Positions 32,241-44,000 of a DNA stretch of 64,000 nucleotides are shown piece after piece. Within the stretch, counting starts at the first letter, position 1, and every line of letters starts with the position of its first letter. A program made the translations under genes and the position numbers. Source of the DNA: Petrosia ficiformis (lineage: Eukaryota; Porifera; Demospongiae; Haplosclerida; Petrosiidae); assembly GCA_947044365.1 (NCBI GenBank), contig OX345640.1, positions 7,922,410 through 7,986,409 of the forward strand. Direction: 5' to 3'. Under the pieces are notes generated by a model, which saw only the letters and a list, made by a program, of their open reading frames with translations, was not told the DNA's origin and searched no databases.

Positions 32241-32398
32241 ATATATACTCACCTTCTATGTTTCGATTCCATTCTTTAGACGACAGTATATTCATATCTA
32301 ACAAAACAGAACATCATTATGATTATGTCATAATTATTGTTACAGTAGGTACCCATCTTGTGTTACTAGATGTATTAACTCATATATACAGTGAACTT

Positions 32399-32813
32399 CA
32401 CGGCAAAAATTAAATAGCTGGTGAAATAACCAATTTATTGGTTAGTACATTTGCAAAAAAGCTTAAATTTCAATCTAGTTTGTCATATATACAGGTTGCT
32501 GTGACTACATGCATGATGTTACTATGACATTATGTGCACAAGTATAAAAATGCATACTAGTATAAATTAAATTATGTTTTTACAGGTTTCCAATCCTTTT
32601 GTTGGCCACACACTACCAGATACAATCACTTTAAGTGGTAAATTATCTTAGTATGAAATATGAGTAGATAGCACCCAAAAATTATACTGATTGATTATAA
32701 TTAGTACAAAGTAACTATGGCATTAAGAATGTGTAAATCAATACTAATTGTTAAATCCTTGCAACTGTACTAACCAATAAAATAGTTATTTTAACAATTT
32801 TGTTTTTGCAGTG
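32399..32813. mobile_element. CACTGC-ended MITE, GGTTAGTAC subfamily
   Basis: 415-bp element. The left end holds AACCAATTTATTGGTTAGTAC, and the right end is its inverted counterpart (GTACTAACCAATAAAATAGTT) followed by TTTTTGCAGTG. Related ends occur near 1027, 27040, 37190, 47220, 51160 and 54040. Confidence 0.6.
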
Positions 32814-33462
32814 TATGTACACATTCATAACACTGATGTTTAAAGCTGTGATGCTTTAGTTTGTTTATGGCCAGCTTGCAGTATATAATATGTACTTATA
32901 TACTTTAGCCTGAAGTGGCTATTGTTCTTAACGGAATGTCAATTGTTATGTAAATTAATAGTTGGAGATGTACAGTCATGCAAACTGTGATTACTATGGA
33001 AGCTAGCATTTTATAGTGTATGATAGTTGTTTAGTTTATTTCTGCTAATAAAATAAAACTTTACCAGCAAACATGTACTTATATACAGGTATAGCTCACA
33101 CATTGGTGAGGGTGGAGCTCACAAGTTGGCAGGTGTGGAGCTCATTTGCTATGGTTTTTCCGGGTTCACCTACTCCAGTTTGCCTGTTCAACTAATTGTA
33201 AAATTGAAAAGTTCATTTGAAGTAGAAATATGTTTCATGTATGGAAACAGAGTAGGTGAACCGATACTCATTCAACAAGGTAAGAGAAAAAAGCCAATAT
33301 GGATTGCTGCAAAACAGGTTTTGGCAGCAGCTTATTGGAGCTTTGGAGAAAGAAGAAAATATTCTTTATGATAGATATACATGCTATGAGTATGTCATCA
33401 TGCACATGTGCCCAATGGAATATAGGATATTAATGACGGTGATAAACAACCAATGTCTACAT

Positions 33463-33751
33463 CATGGGTAACTTTTTCATAACAAGGGGGCTTTGAAAGA
33501 TTTGCAGTGTGCAAAGCACGCCAGTGCATTTTAGGGGGGTCTGGGGGCGGCCCGCCCCAGGAATGTTTTGAAATTTTAGGTTCTTTCAGATGGCTTCTGT
33601 GTCTCGTAATGATAGTAGAAAAAGACTGTTTGGACACTTTTAATGCAGTAGATATACTTTATTTAACACCATTTTTCTATGGCACTTTTAATGGTTGCCA
33701 AAAACTGGGGGGCTTAAGCCCCCCATGCCTCCCCCCTTGTCTACACCCATG
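33463..33751. mobile_element. GC-rich MITE with empty sites in two paralogues
   Basis: 289-bp insert with short inverted ends CATGGGT and ACCCATG, flanked by TACAT duplications at 33458-33462 and 33752-33756. The paralogous segments near 28165 and 48345 have the uninterrupted site with a single TACAT. Long G and C runs contrast with the AT-rich surroundings. Confidence 0.75.
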
Positions 33752-33902
33752 TACATACAGATGTTTAGAGTAAACACATTATAATATTACAATAAAAAAC
33801 AGAAAGAAAATGTATAATTATTTGCAGTGATATTAATTTTAAATTTTCTACTGCAGCTTTAAAAAAAATAATATCTATGGATTACTGAATTATCAAAAGA
33901 CA

Positions 33903-34085
33903 CTACATACCTTCATAATGAAGTTTTGATCCATAGAAACCTACAATTAAACCTACTAGCAATCCAAGAATAGCTTCGAATGCTTTTTGTGTAGTAGTTT
34001 TTCCTTTAGTCACCCCTTTATTAATGTTTTCATTAGTCACAGAACTAGTTATCACATATGCTGATTGACTCCCTCTCAAATTCAT
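33903..34085 (-). pseudogene. Isolated copy of the transmembrane exon
   Basis: The minus strand reads KGVTKGKTTTQKAFEAILG, then a hydrophobic stretch and KLHYEG with a donor. It is homologous to the exons at 28307-28465 and 48504-48659 but its 5' end is replaced by other sequence. No Death exon follows downstream, so it is probably a relic. Confidence 0.55.
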
Positions 34086-34194
34086 TAATAATTATTAATA
34101 ATTATTATAAATACAATACAATATTTGGTATTTGATATCAGATAAAAAGATTAAAAATTGTAACATATATTTCACAACATTACTGTACACATTA

Positions 34195-37100
34195 TTATAT
34201 AATTATAAATCTTGTTTTACTATTCTTCATTGCTTCTTTCATCCACATCTCTTCTTCTTCCTCTGCCTCTTTTTCTTTCTCACTATCTTTTCCTTCCTTT
34301 CCTCCGATATTCTTCAATCTTCCTATTGTCTGGAATACATTAAATTTAACATCACCAATAACATTAGAAACTGGTCTCCCGGAGGTTTCTTGGGACATGG
34401 TATCAGAATCGGACTGTGTCTCACTAGTACCAGCTCGTGACTTACCAAATAATTTACCTTTCAAACGAGAGAGGTACCATCCACTACTTGATGTGACTCC
34501 ACCCACTATCTTGTCACTAAGTGTCATATCGGATGAATCTGATTGGATGTTTGGTTTAACAGGTACACTATGACTGTGAATACGAGATTGTGTGGGCGTG
34601 GCCTGTATATCTGATACTGTGGATGTAGTCAATTCACTTTTGTGTTTGGTAACTTTGTCTTGTAATGAACCTATTGTCTCATGATGTAATATGATGTCAT
34701 CATTTGTTGTAGGATTGTCAGATTTATGAGTGATATTAAGCAATGATGATTGTGTGACATTCGTATGATCATGTGATGTTTTACGTGGGTCATGTGACTT
34801 TACATCACGGTCATGTGACCTAGCACGTTGTGAACTTTTTTGTGTGTATGAGTGTCTTGAAGTACTCAATACACTATTCATACGAATATGATGTAACACT
34901 TCATTGTCTTCTGAGTCAGAAGTTGTTTCAACATCCCGAAATCCAAATGATCTATTTCGTTTTACAATTTCCACTTCTCCTTCATTATGTTTCTCTTTCT
35001 GTTGATTCTGTTCTCCAAAATGAGTTAGATCATCATAACTGCTATGCGATAAAATACGACATCGTTCTTCTAATGATATTATACTCGTACGACGACAAAG
35101 AATTGGAGAGCTTGGAGCTGACATGGATATCTCAGCCTCATTCTCATCACTAGAGTCAGACTCATACCCAGATTGGGACAGGTCCTCATTAATTAAAGCT
35201 ATGAGCGCAGATCCGGTACTGGAATGACGACTATGAATATTATGACTGGGGGTACTATCTTTGCTAGTTAATTGAGTATAACTAATATTACTATCAGAAC
35301 CAGATGCATAGTCTCCACTAAGATCCTCTACTGGTGAAGATACTGGATCGTCATAGAACACTGAGTTAGATAGTACTGTACTATCCTCTTCGTTATCCTG
35401 TGACATCCATTCACCTGGAGCTATAAGATATACTACTCCCTCATGAGGACGACTGCGTTTCCTGAAAGATGAATGAATGTATTAATGGATAGATAGATGG
35501 ATTGATGGATGAATAGATGAATGGATAGATAGATGGATGGATGAATGGATGGATGGATGGATGGATGGATAGATGGATGGCTGAATGGATGAATAGATAA
35601 ATGGATAGATAAATGGATGGATTGATGGATGGATGAATGTATTAATGGATAGATGGATGGATGGATGGATGAATAGATAAATGGATAGATAAATGGATGA
35701 ATGAATGAATGAATGGATGGATGGATGGATGCATGGATGGATGAATGGATGGATGATGGATGAATGGATAGATGGATGGATGGATGCATAGATGGATGGA
35801 TGTATGGATGAATGGATGGATGGATGGGTGGATGAATGGATGGATGATGGATGCATGGATGGATGGATGATAGATGGATGGATGCATGGATGAATGAATG
35901 GATGGATGGATGAATAATGGACAGATTGATAGAAAGATAGATAGCTGATTTATATCATTAATAGTAAGCAAACTTTGATAATCTTTGTTCCTGAATTGGG
36001 ATATTAGGTTGAAGAGCTCTTGAGCAATGCTAAGAAGATTCACTACAAGAAAATGTACAAAATGTATGATTACAAACAAATAGATGGATAGAGTCTGCCA
36101 ACACATAAATAGATAAAGATGGATAGATATAATTACATTTATCTTCTTCTATTGGTAGACTATGAACAGTACAAAAAGTGAAGTAACAAGCGTAACCAGG
36201 AAATAATGTATAATATAATCTCATGTGAAGACGAGGAGAGGAATAAAGAATAGTACCAATTTGTCCTGATGAGAAAAAAGATTAAAATAATATTTTAGTT
36301 GAAGTACCAGATTAGTGATATTATGTAGTTTAGTTATTCATAATAAAAGAATACATTTTTTCTTTTAAGAAAATAATGGCATTTAAAGAAAGGTAATATA
36401 CATTATATACTATTAACCTAGTACTATAATCATGAACTGCTAGTTACAATACATAGCATCTTTCCCAACCTGACTCTATACTAATATACTATATAGTATA
36501 GTAAATATTGTGTTGAAGTACATCTCATACTCTCATCAAAATATATACAAAAAACATATATAAAGTACAGTTGAGTTGGCACCAAGCTAGTAATATCATT
36601 TAGTTTGGTGTCAAGTCAACGTAAACGTACTTTAGTATTACATACTGCGTATAACTTACCAACTACTATTCTATCAATTCTTTCCAATGGTATTCTAATA
36701 CAACAAGCAACATGATCAAAATCAGGATTATAACTAAAAGAGAAAAAAGGTATACATAGATAAATAATGGGATGGTAGGAGGAAGAATTACTAATAGACA
36801 ACTAGGTGAATGCATACATGTAAATACATGTATGTGTACATTTATGTACATGTATATATACATGTTGTAAGTGCGGTACAATGTATGTGTATAAATTATA
36901 AAACAAGTTTCTAATACCAATAAAATTGCTTTGGATTTTTGATTGACTGCAAATCATGTGAATACATATAGAAAATAAATCAATAGTTGTTTAGTAATCT
37001 GTAGTTAAAACAGCCAGTCATGTGAATACGTTTAAAAAATCAAACAGATTGATGAATAGTGTTGTTTAGTAATCTGTAGTTAAAACAGTCAGTCATGTGA

Positions 37101-38753
37101 ATACTATTAGTAAATGAATCAGATTGATGAATAGTGTTGTTTAGTAATCATATAATGTGTCTAAATTATACACTACAAAACCAAAATCAATAACTATTTT
37201 ATTGATTAGTACAGTTGCATGGAATAGCAGGAGTTTCAATTTAGTTTGTCAATTATGAAAGAGGATGTTGTGGCTACATGCATGTATGTTACTATAACAT
37301 AATGTGCACCAAGTATTAAATTAAATTATGTGTTTGCGGGTGTACAAACTACAACCCCTTTTGATGGCCAGATACAATTTACATGAAATATGAGTAGACA
37401 GCATCCTAAAACTATAGTAATATTCAATTATAATTAAGGTACAATCAACTAATATTTAAATCCTTGCAACTGCACTAACCACTAAATTAGTTATTTTAAT
37501 TATTCATAATCTCACCTAGCTATACAAATATGTCTTCTTTCTTTACATAATAACAAAACACTTAAGGTTGTATGTAAGGAGTTTTGTATCCCCAAATAAA
37601 AGTATTGTCTCTATTATTTAATAGTAGAAAGTATGCACATTTAGTGTACTTCCAGAATTGCTCTTATAAGTACAGTGTATGTACGCATTAACCATTAATT
37701 ATGAATTGAGTTATATTATATACATGTACATTGTACATGTAATAGTAAATCATATTTCCTTAACTGAAGTACTATAGGAATATCCTACATGTATAGCTCG
37801 CTGTTATCAGTTCTTATGTAAATGTATAGTGGGAGAAGTACTGATATGTAAACTGTGATTACTTGGAATCCTGTTTTCAAAACTGTTAGACATCTTATCG
37901 GTCATCCTCCACACAATTTACATAGTCATTGTGAAAAACAACATCCTATCAACAAAAGTTAACAATCTTTCTCTTCAACATCTCAGTAATGGTGTGACTG
38001 GTATGCATATCTATGTATATCTATAATAATACTACACACACACACACACATATATATAAGGGCACGCAGCTGATGTAACTACATGGTTTTTTGAAATAAT
38101 GAAACTGTTTTTACAGCAATATGTAGGATTGTTGAAGTCCCAGGCAAAATTCACATTACTTTTCATGTTCTCATTCTTATTCATGTGTATTCTTATGATG
38201 GAGCAATATTCACATTGTTATGTATTTATTCACATCAGAGAAGGTTTGTAGTGTCAATGTTGATGTTCTATAGTCATATTTGGAATCAAAAATATTAGTA
38301 AGTTTGTGAGGAACAATGTTCCCCTGGTGCAGAAGGTAAAGAAGTACACCATTTACTGGAACAGTACATAGTTGAGGTGTGTTATAAAATTGTTATAATG
38401 CTTACTTTAATGATAATTGATAATATTGAGTTGCTTCTAAATTGTTATATTAATTACGAATAGCAACGATTGATAATAATTATTATAAATAATTAATATA
38501 TTTAAGAAATTGACATTATTAATTACATTCTAAGGAAGTAAATTCAAAGACTATTAAAGAAACAGTTTTAATAGGAAACCTCTTCAAGAGAGTCCATTAC
38601 CAAAAATTGAGTTACAATGTATCTATTTTGGTATGTGTATAATTATAGAACAATAATGAATGAATATCATTATTGATGCAACTTATCAATGCAGTGCAAA
38701 AACAATTTGGTTATTTCAACCAATCAGGTGATTTACCTCAGATGCATGTACTA

Positions 38754-38827
<74 letters not shown>

Positions 38828-40134
38828 TATATATATATATGTATATATGTATATATATGTATATATATATATATATATATATAATCATATATATTTAAAG
38901 TACGATCACGTTGAGTTGGCACTAAACTAAATGATAATATCATTTAGTTTGGTGCCAACTAAACATGAATGTTCTTTAGTAAGACATTTACACCACTACC
39001 ACTGAACTGAGATTTTGAAGAGAAAGATTATATTAATTGTTAACTTGAATGTTGTTATTCACAACCACTAATGTGGAAGATGTCTGACATGATGTCTGAC
39101 AGTTTTAAAAACAGGATTGCAAGTAATCACAGTTTACATATCAGTACTACAATACATTTATATAAGAACTGATAACAGCTATAGTATATGCCTGTAACAC
39201 TTCACATTAGCAGTTTAGGAAATCTGATTTATAGTTAATTTAATAGTTGATTTATAGCATTTAATTAAGTAAAATTAATGGTTAAAGACCTCTATCTGTT
39301 TTTATGTGTACCTATAGGAGCAACTCGGGAAGTACATTAAATGTGTATATATTCTACTTATTTTTTTTTATAGCGACAGGCTTTTGGGATGCAAAATTGC
39401 CCAGATATACAATAACTCTAGTGAACTTTACTTGGTGGTGTTACACACCATATGACACCAGTTTGGTCAGGCTTGCCATAATCATTTGCTTATGTGTATC
39501 AAAAAGCCACATCAGAACACATACTGAATGTAAAAATGTATTGGTTCTTTAACCATTGAAAGGAATTGAATTACATGTTATTTAATTATACATCACATCT
39601 CCTTAACTCTTGATGTGAAGTGCTATAGCGCATTTATTCGGATACATAATTATGAAATGCATTTTACATTGTCTCTCATTAATTGCTGATATTACATACT
39701 GTATGCTGCTTTATGTACACTCCATTATCAGTACTTACGTACATTTATAGTGGGAAAAGTGCTGATATGTAAACTGTGCTTACATTAGAATCCTTTTCAA
39801 AGCTGTTGGGTTATCCCCACTATATGTGTGTAACTTGGCTGTAAACAACAACATTCCAACTCAAACGTTAACAATCATGTGGCCATATTTACTCTTCAAC
39901 ATCTCAATTCAGCAGCAAGGGTATGAATGGTGGGTGAACTGTGCATATTATTAAAATATGTGTTACAATCACAATACCAAACACAATTGGGCCCGTCATG
40001 CTCATGAAGTAAAATTAATAATGACAGAGTATGCCAATTAATCTCCAGTATAGAGCTTACTTGTTTCTAAACTCTCTTTCTTGATTTCCTTTGTGGTGTA
40101 CTGTCTGAGTCATGTAAAGATCATTACTGTTTTC
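34195..40134 (-). CDS. C-terminal part of an INPP5F/Sac2-like protein
   Basis: Exons recognised are 40061-40134, 36660-36733, 36137-36265, 36042 to about 35970, and 34195-35461 (final). The first three junctions agree in phase (2, then 1, then 1). The donor of the fourth exon, which must end in phase 2, was not found. The middle exons read [12 protein letters not shown], then [19 protein letters not shown], then LPIEEDK joined to [15 protein letters not shown]. This order resembles the hSac2 homology domain of INPP5F (an RIPLE-type strand, a glycine, an MRLHY-type strand, then a helix). The last exon is a 400-residue Ser- and Asp-rich, presumably disordered tail ending in an Asp/Glu/Lys-rich segment. 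No Sac phosphatase domain or start exon was found upstream before the next gene at 41034, so this is a partial gene or its 5' exons were missed. The family assignment is by pattern only. Confidence 0.5.
35467..35945. repeat. (GGAT)n-type tetranucleotide satellite
   Basis: About 480 bp of imperfect GATG/GATA/GAAT tetranucleotides, inside an intron of the INPP5F-like gene, beginning immediately upstream of its final exon. Open frames of His/Pro/Ser/Ile repeats here are artefacts. Confidence 0.95.
36561..36635. repeat. Small palindromic element
   Basis: AAAGTAC near the left end and GTACTTT at the right bracket arms containing TTGAGTTGGCACCAAGC and its inverse. A relative lies at 38896-38975, and a partial one is near 62461. 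Confidence 0.5.
37171..37510. mobile_element. Decayed MITE, GGTTAGTAC family
   Basis: Starts CACTACAAAA followed by TTGATTAGTACAGTTGCA. The right side carries TGCAACTGCACTAACCACTAAA in inverse orientation. The right terminus is degraded. Confidence 0.5.
38757..38886. repeat. (TA)n microsatellite
   Basis: About 130 bp of almost pure TA with a few interruptions. The Tyr/Ile open frames across it are artefacts. Confidence 0.97.
38914..38960. repeat. 47-bp near-perfect palindrome
   Basis: AGTTGGCACTAAACTAAATG pairs with CATTTAGTTTGGTGCCAACT across a very short centre. It is probably the core of a small MITE related to 36561-36635. Confidence 0.75.
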
Positions 40135-40921
40135 CTGTATGTAAAGTAAAGTAGCTAAATTACAATTACAATTACTCTGCTTTAAAGTTTCAAATGCACT
40201 ATACATCAATTACAATTATTCTTACATAACTTTAATTGCAATCGGTCTCTCAATTATAATTACAATTGTAATTGACCCCGTGTGGATAATGATTACAAAA
40301 TTTACATGGAGAAAATCCCATAGCCCAAACTAATGTAGTGCATTTAGTCAGTCAAGACTCTTCTCTGCATCAAATGAAACTCAGTACAAGATAAATTTTA
40401 TAGTATGCAATTCCATCTGGTTCTGCCTTACATTTATAAAGGACTTCTCATCTTTTTTGTTTCAGAGCCTGGTTCATTCCAAAGAAATTAATTCTTGTAT
40501 AATATCATATTTAAATTATGCATGCTGATCAAAACTATTCAACGTCTCACTGAGCATTCGGCAAAGAAGAGATGTAAAGTGTTTCATCCCAGGACCATTG
40601 TCACAGTTATATATGATATACTCTGATTATGACTTCTTCAGTTTTAAGAGAAGTACAGATACATATCTATGTAATAAGTGAATGACGATTAAATATAAAA
40701 GGTAGTTATTATTCACCTTTGCAAATTGCCTTGTTTAATAATCTCATGTTAATAGGGGACAGTTTACCACACCTACTGTAATGGTCATGCATAATAACAA
40801 TTAATTTATTGTTGTATAATTAATAACTCTTCTCGATTTGAAGCATTTCAATCTTTCTATTCTGAATGATGCTTTGTAGTTTCTAGTTTACACTCAAGTA
40901 ATTAATATGATTAGTAGTTTA
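40135..40921. other. Intergenic, homologous to the 18 kb flank
   Basis: No exon recognised. Bases about 40515-40680 match about 18110-18260, and about 40790-41000 match the 3' flank of the Death gene at 11560-11810. It is therefore a mosaic of two duplicated flanks. Confidence 0.5.
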
Positions 40922-40927
40922 TTTATT
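40922..40927 (-). promoter_or_regulatory. Candidate polyadenylation signal AATAAA
   Basis: AATAAA on the minus strand about 107 nt past the stop at 41034, in the same context as 8990-8995 and 11713-11718. Confidence 0.4.
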
Positions 40928-41033
40928 GTAGGTTTGTAACTTTTGTTAAACGACAATAATCATAATCATAATTATATAATATGTTATCATTTTCATAAAA
41001 TTGTTCACAGTTATAATAGCTACTTCAAAATCA

Positions 41034-44000
41034 TTATTCATTGAAATATTTTTTTATTTCTCTTGCTAGATTTTTATTATCTATGGATGTTGGATCAGCT
41101 ACAACGTCCACCAGTTTCTCCACGGTTGCACTGCCAGTATCAATCCAAGTTTGCAGTGTAGCAGTTAAGCAGGCCCTCGCATCACCTATATTGTTTACCC
41201 TGATTTGATCAAGTTTAAAGTTTTTTACTCCCAATGCTAGACCCAACTGGTACCACTTTGCATCCAGCTGAAAGGCACCAGCTTTCAATACTTTCCTAAC
41301 ATCTATATAATAGACAAACAAGCTCATGATAGATGATGATCAATAATTTATTAAAAATGGACATAACTATAGGTGATAAATTGATTTATACTTCCTACCT
41401 TGTATTTCATGTACACTCCCAGTCTCTGGAGTAATACCTATACAATTAAGAAATGTTCATTATCATTATATACATGTAAGCTGGATGTGTTGTTCTACAA
41501 CATTCGGATACACAAGTTTGATGCTCCTTCGTGGCACTCGTACGTTCCTGGTGCACCTTCATGTTTATATATGGTAAGTAATTATAGTCATTGTTTTGCA
41601 TGTTTACACTTCAAAAACAAAATGCATTTAAAGAGTGAAACCATTTTTTCAGTCATATATGAACATGAACTCACTATCTGGTTCTTCAATCCCACCAGTA
41701 TCAGATCTGGACAGGTGATGAGAGATATCTGTGATTATAAAATGTACAATTGAACTATATAATTATAATGTGAGAAGATTATATAAATTGTACCTTTTTT
41801 CTGTGTAGTATCCTCTTCTCTTGTTTTTGTTTTTACCATGGAACGATCTGTTGAGAAAAACAGAAGTGAGTTAAAATAGAGAGCAATGGTATTATTATCA
41901 CTGCAAATATTGTTACTCATTCGTATAATAAATGAAGTATTCATCACATTATATATATGTGGACATACAAGCATCATTCAGAACGAGTACATATGTACAA
42001 AAGTTCTTTTGAATAATTATAATAGTAATTTCAATATGCACGATACTAGACACAAGTGAACACAATGCAGTTAGTCTGTATAGTTTATGGCCAAAACGGT
42101 TTGTGGTATAATTTTTCTAATGCAGATGCATGCCATATTCAATTCATGTTTATACGTCCATGCCTAGACAAACTTTGGTAAAACAATAAGATAGTATACT
42201 ACAGATTCATCTAATACTGTCACTTTTATAGATTGACTGGCACTAGGTAATCCCTTAACAAGATGTTTACAATTTTGCTTAGTAAAGCGCTATATACAAA
42301 TCAAGTCATGAATACAATTTTTTAACAGTCCTAATACATTAATCTAATACAGTATTTGCCAAGTCAAGAACAAACAAGAAAATACACAAAAATTCAGTGA
42401 TTATATCGCATCATAAGTAATTGTACATGCATTATTACATCACACATAATTGTTGTACCTGGTTCTTCTTTGCTCTGACTCTTTCCATTGGATCTTTCAT
42501 TTGGCTGTTAAAATGGATGTATAATATTAAACCAGCACACAAACACATGTAAATGAATATAATTACCTCAAACCATGCTATATGATCAGGAGGGAGTTTG
42601 GAGAGGGGAAAAGGGTTTGTATACTCTTGACATTTGTCATCTGGATAACACGAGAGAAATCCATTTTCATATTTCCATTCATGAAGGGATGGACAACTGA
42701 AGCTACCTCGACAATACAAACCTTCTAAAACGCTTGTACGAGCAGTATGTCGATGAGCCTGTAGTACGTTAGTCAGACAGTCATGAATAAATCTTCGAGT
42801 TTGGTAGAAGTAGGACGGTGCATTCTCGTGTGCAGTGATACGAATGTCCAGATATTTAAAACAAGAACGTAATTCGACTATATGTGACCTTGCATTGAAG
42901 TCAACATGATTACGATACAATGTGTTAGAATGAAACTTCCATTCTGATGATAATTTGATTACTAGAGCTGAGAAAATACCCACCGGGATGAATCCACCTT
43001 CAAACATTATCAAGAGTGGAGGATGAGGAAGCTTCGAAACAGCATTAGCAGATATTGACGATGTTATAGTATCATCAGGCAAGAGAAGACAAGGCATAAA
43101 GTAATCAGGCTCTATCTCTTTAATTAAGTTGTAATGTGTGAGCAGGTCTATTAGATGATGAACCTTCAATGGACAATTCGGATTCAGAGGTTTGGCTTCA
43201 TCGAACACATGTGGTGGTATTTTTCCTGTCCTCCTAATTTTCTGTGCTATGTCGTGATTAGCACCAGAACCTGCAAACGAGACAGCCACAAGATGAGATA
43301 TTCCTTGAAACAACACATTAGGATCACATATAACGAGATCTTTGAGCTTGTTAACCTCTTCATAGTATAAGATAGTTCCAACATTATTATGTAGGCGTCT
43401 TAATACTGGAACTACATTGAACCTTTCGATGCCACATTCTTTAGCAAGATCTGTACACTCATCGATGGTACACACACCCAATTTCTCGTACTTGTAACGA
43501 AGTATCAGGTGAAAAGCTGCCCAAGTAACTGGGAGAGGAACTGGGTCAAACTTTTCAAACTCAATCTCCAAAAATTTCTGGATGCGTTCCAATTCCTCTC
43601 CAGATGCTGTTTTGTTGTCTATTGGGAGGAAAATATTATTATTTTCACAAGGAAAGGTCAAAAAGGCATCATCATAATACTCTGTGGGCTTTATGTGTGG
43701 TTTAAGAAGATTATTTATTTTGTCGATCTTAATATGACGCTGGAATTCATTCACACCAAGAAGATCAATATGAGAACCCAAAAGAGCTGATTTTGACTGC
43801 CGTGGTTTCTCTTGTAGATGAAGAGTATAGAGGGTGGAAAGAAGTTGATGAAGAATCTCAATCGACGAAATGTTAGTGGTATAATCAAATGATTCCCTCT
43901 CTTCTTCTTTATAACAATATTTCACCTGGACTTCCTTATCGAGATCAAGAGAGGCATTGAAGAATACAAGGTGAAATGCAGGACCATGTAGGATTGGAGG

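Larger units (their letters stand above)
29846..32295 (-). pseudogene. ZU5-UPA-like-transmembrane gene with premature stop
   Basis: Exons are 32253-32295 (MNILSSKEWNRNIEG), 30988-31529, about 30730-30939, about 30469-30636 and 29846-30036. The 542-nt exon encodes a ZU5 domain (DWDKFGCRLQIPEGSIPQG, LDLYAIYSGPFQFPE, LELEHSY), as in UNC5, ankyrin and PIDD. The next exons match the UPA-like part of the paralogue, and the last encodes a transmembrane tail (PVILPTFVISMFVMLLGCIY). In the third exon an in-frame TAA at 30886-30888 replaces a sense codon of the copy at 52668-52871. The acceptor of the fourth exon is also weakened, with a 1-nt length difference. It is either a pseudogene or makes a short ZU5-only protein. 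The ZU5 exon itself is intact. Confidence 0.6.
36734..40060. other. Long intron or intergenic stretch with repeats
   Basis: No exon recognised. If the INPP5F-like model is right, this is one intron. It holds a MITE-like copy at about 37171-37510, two 60-bp direct repeats (about 36985-37150), a (TA)n tract and a near-perfect palindrome at 38914-38960. Confidence 0.4.

Noticed and set aside
33126..33371. Plus-strand open frame with IVKLKSSFEVEICFMYGN
   Set aside because: Conserved in three duplicated segments, but divergence is too low to show selection. Kept only as a hairpin finding.
35433..35945. Open frames of repeated His-Pro-Ser-Ile
   Set aside because: Translation of the GGAT-type satellite; no other support.
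35467..35945. Possible CRISPR-like array because of regular short repeats
   Set aside because: The units are 4 bp without unique spacers, and the genome is eukaryotic.
38673..38943. Tyr/Ile repeat open frames
   Set aside because: Translation of a (TA)n tract.
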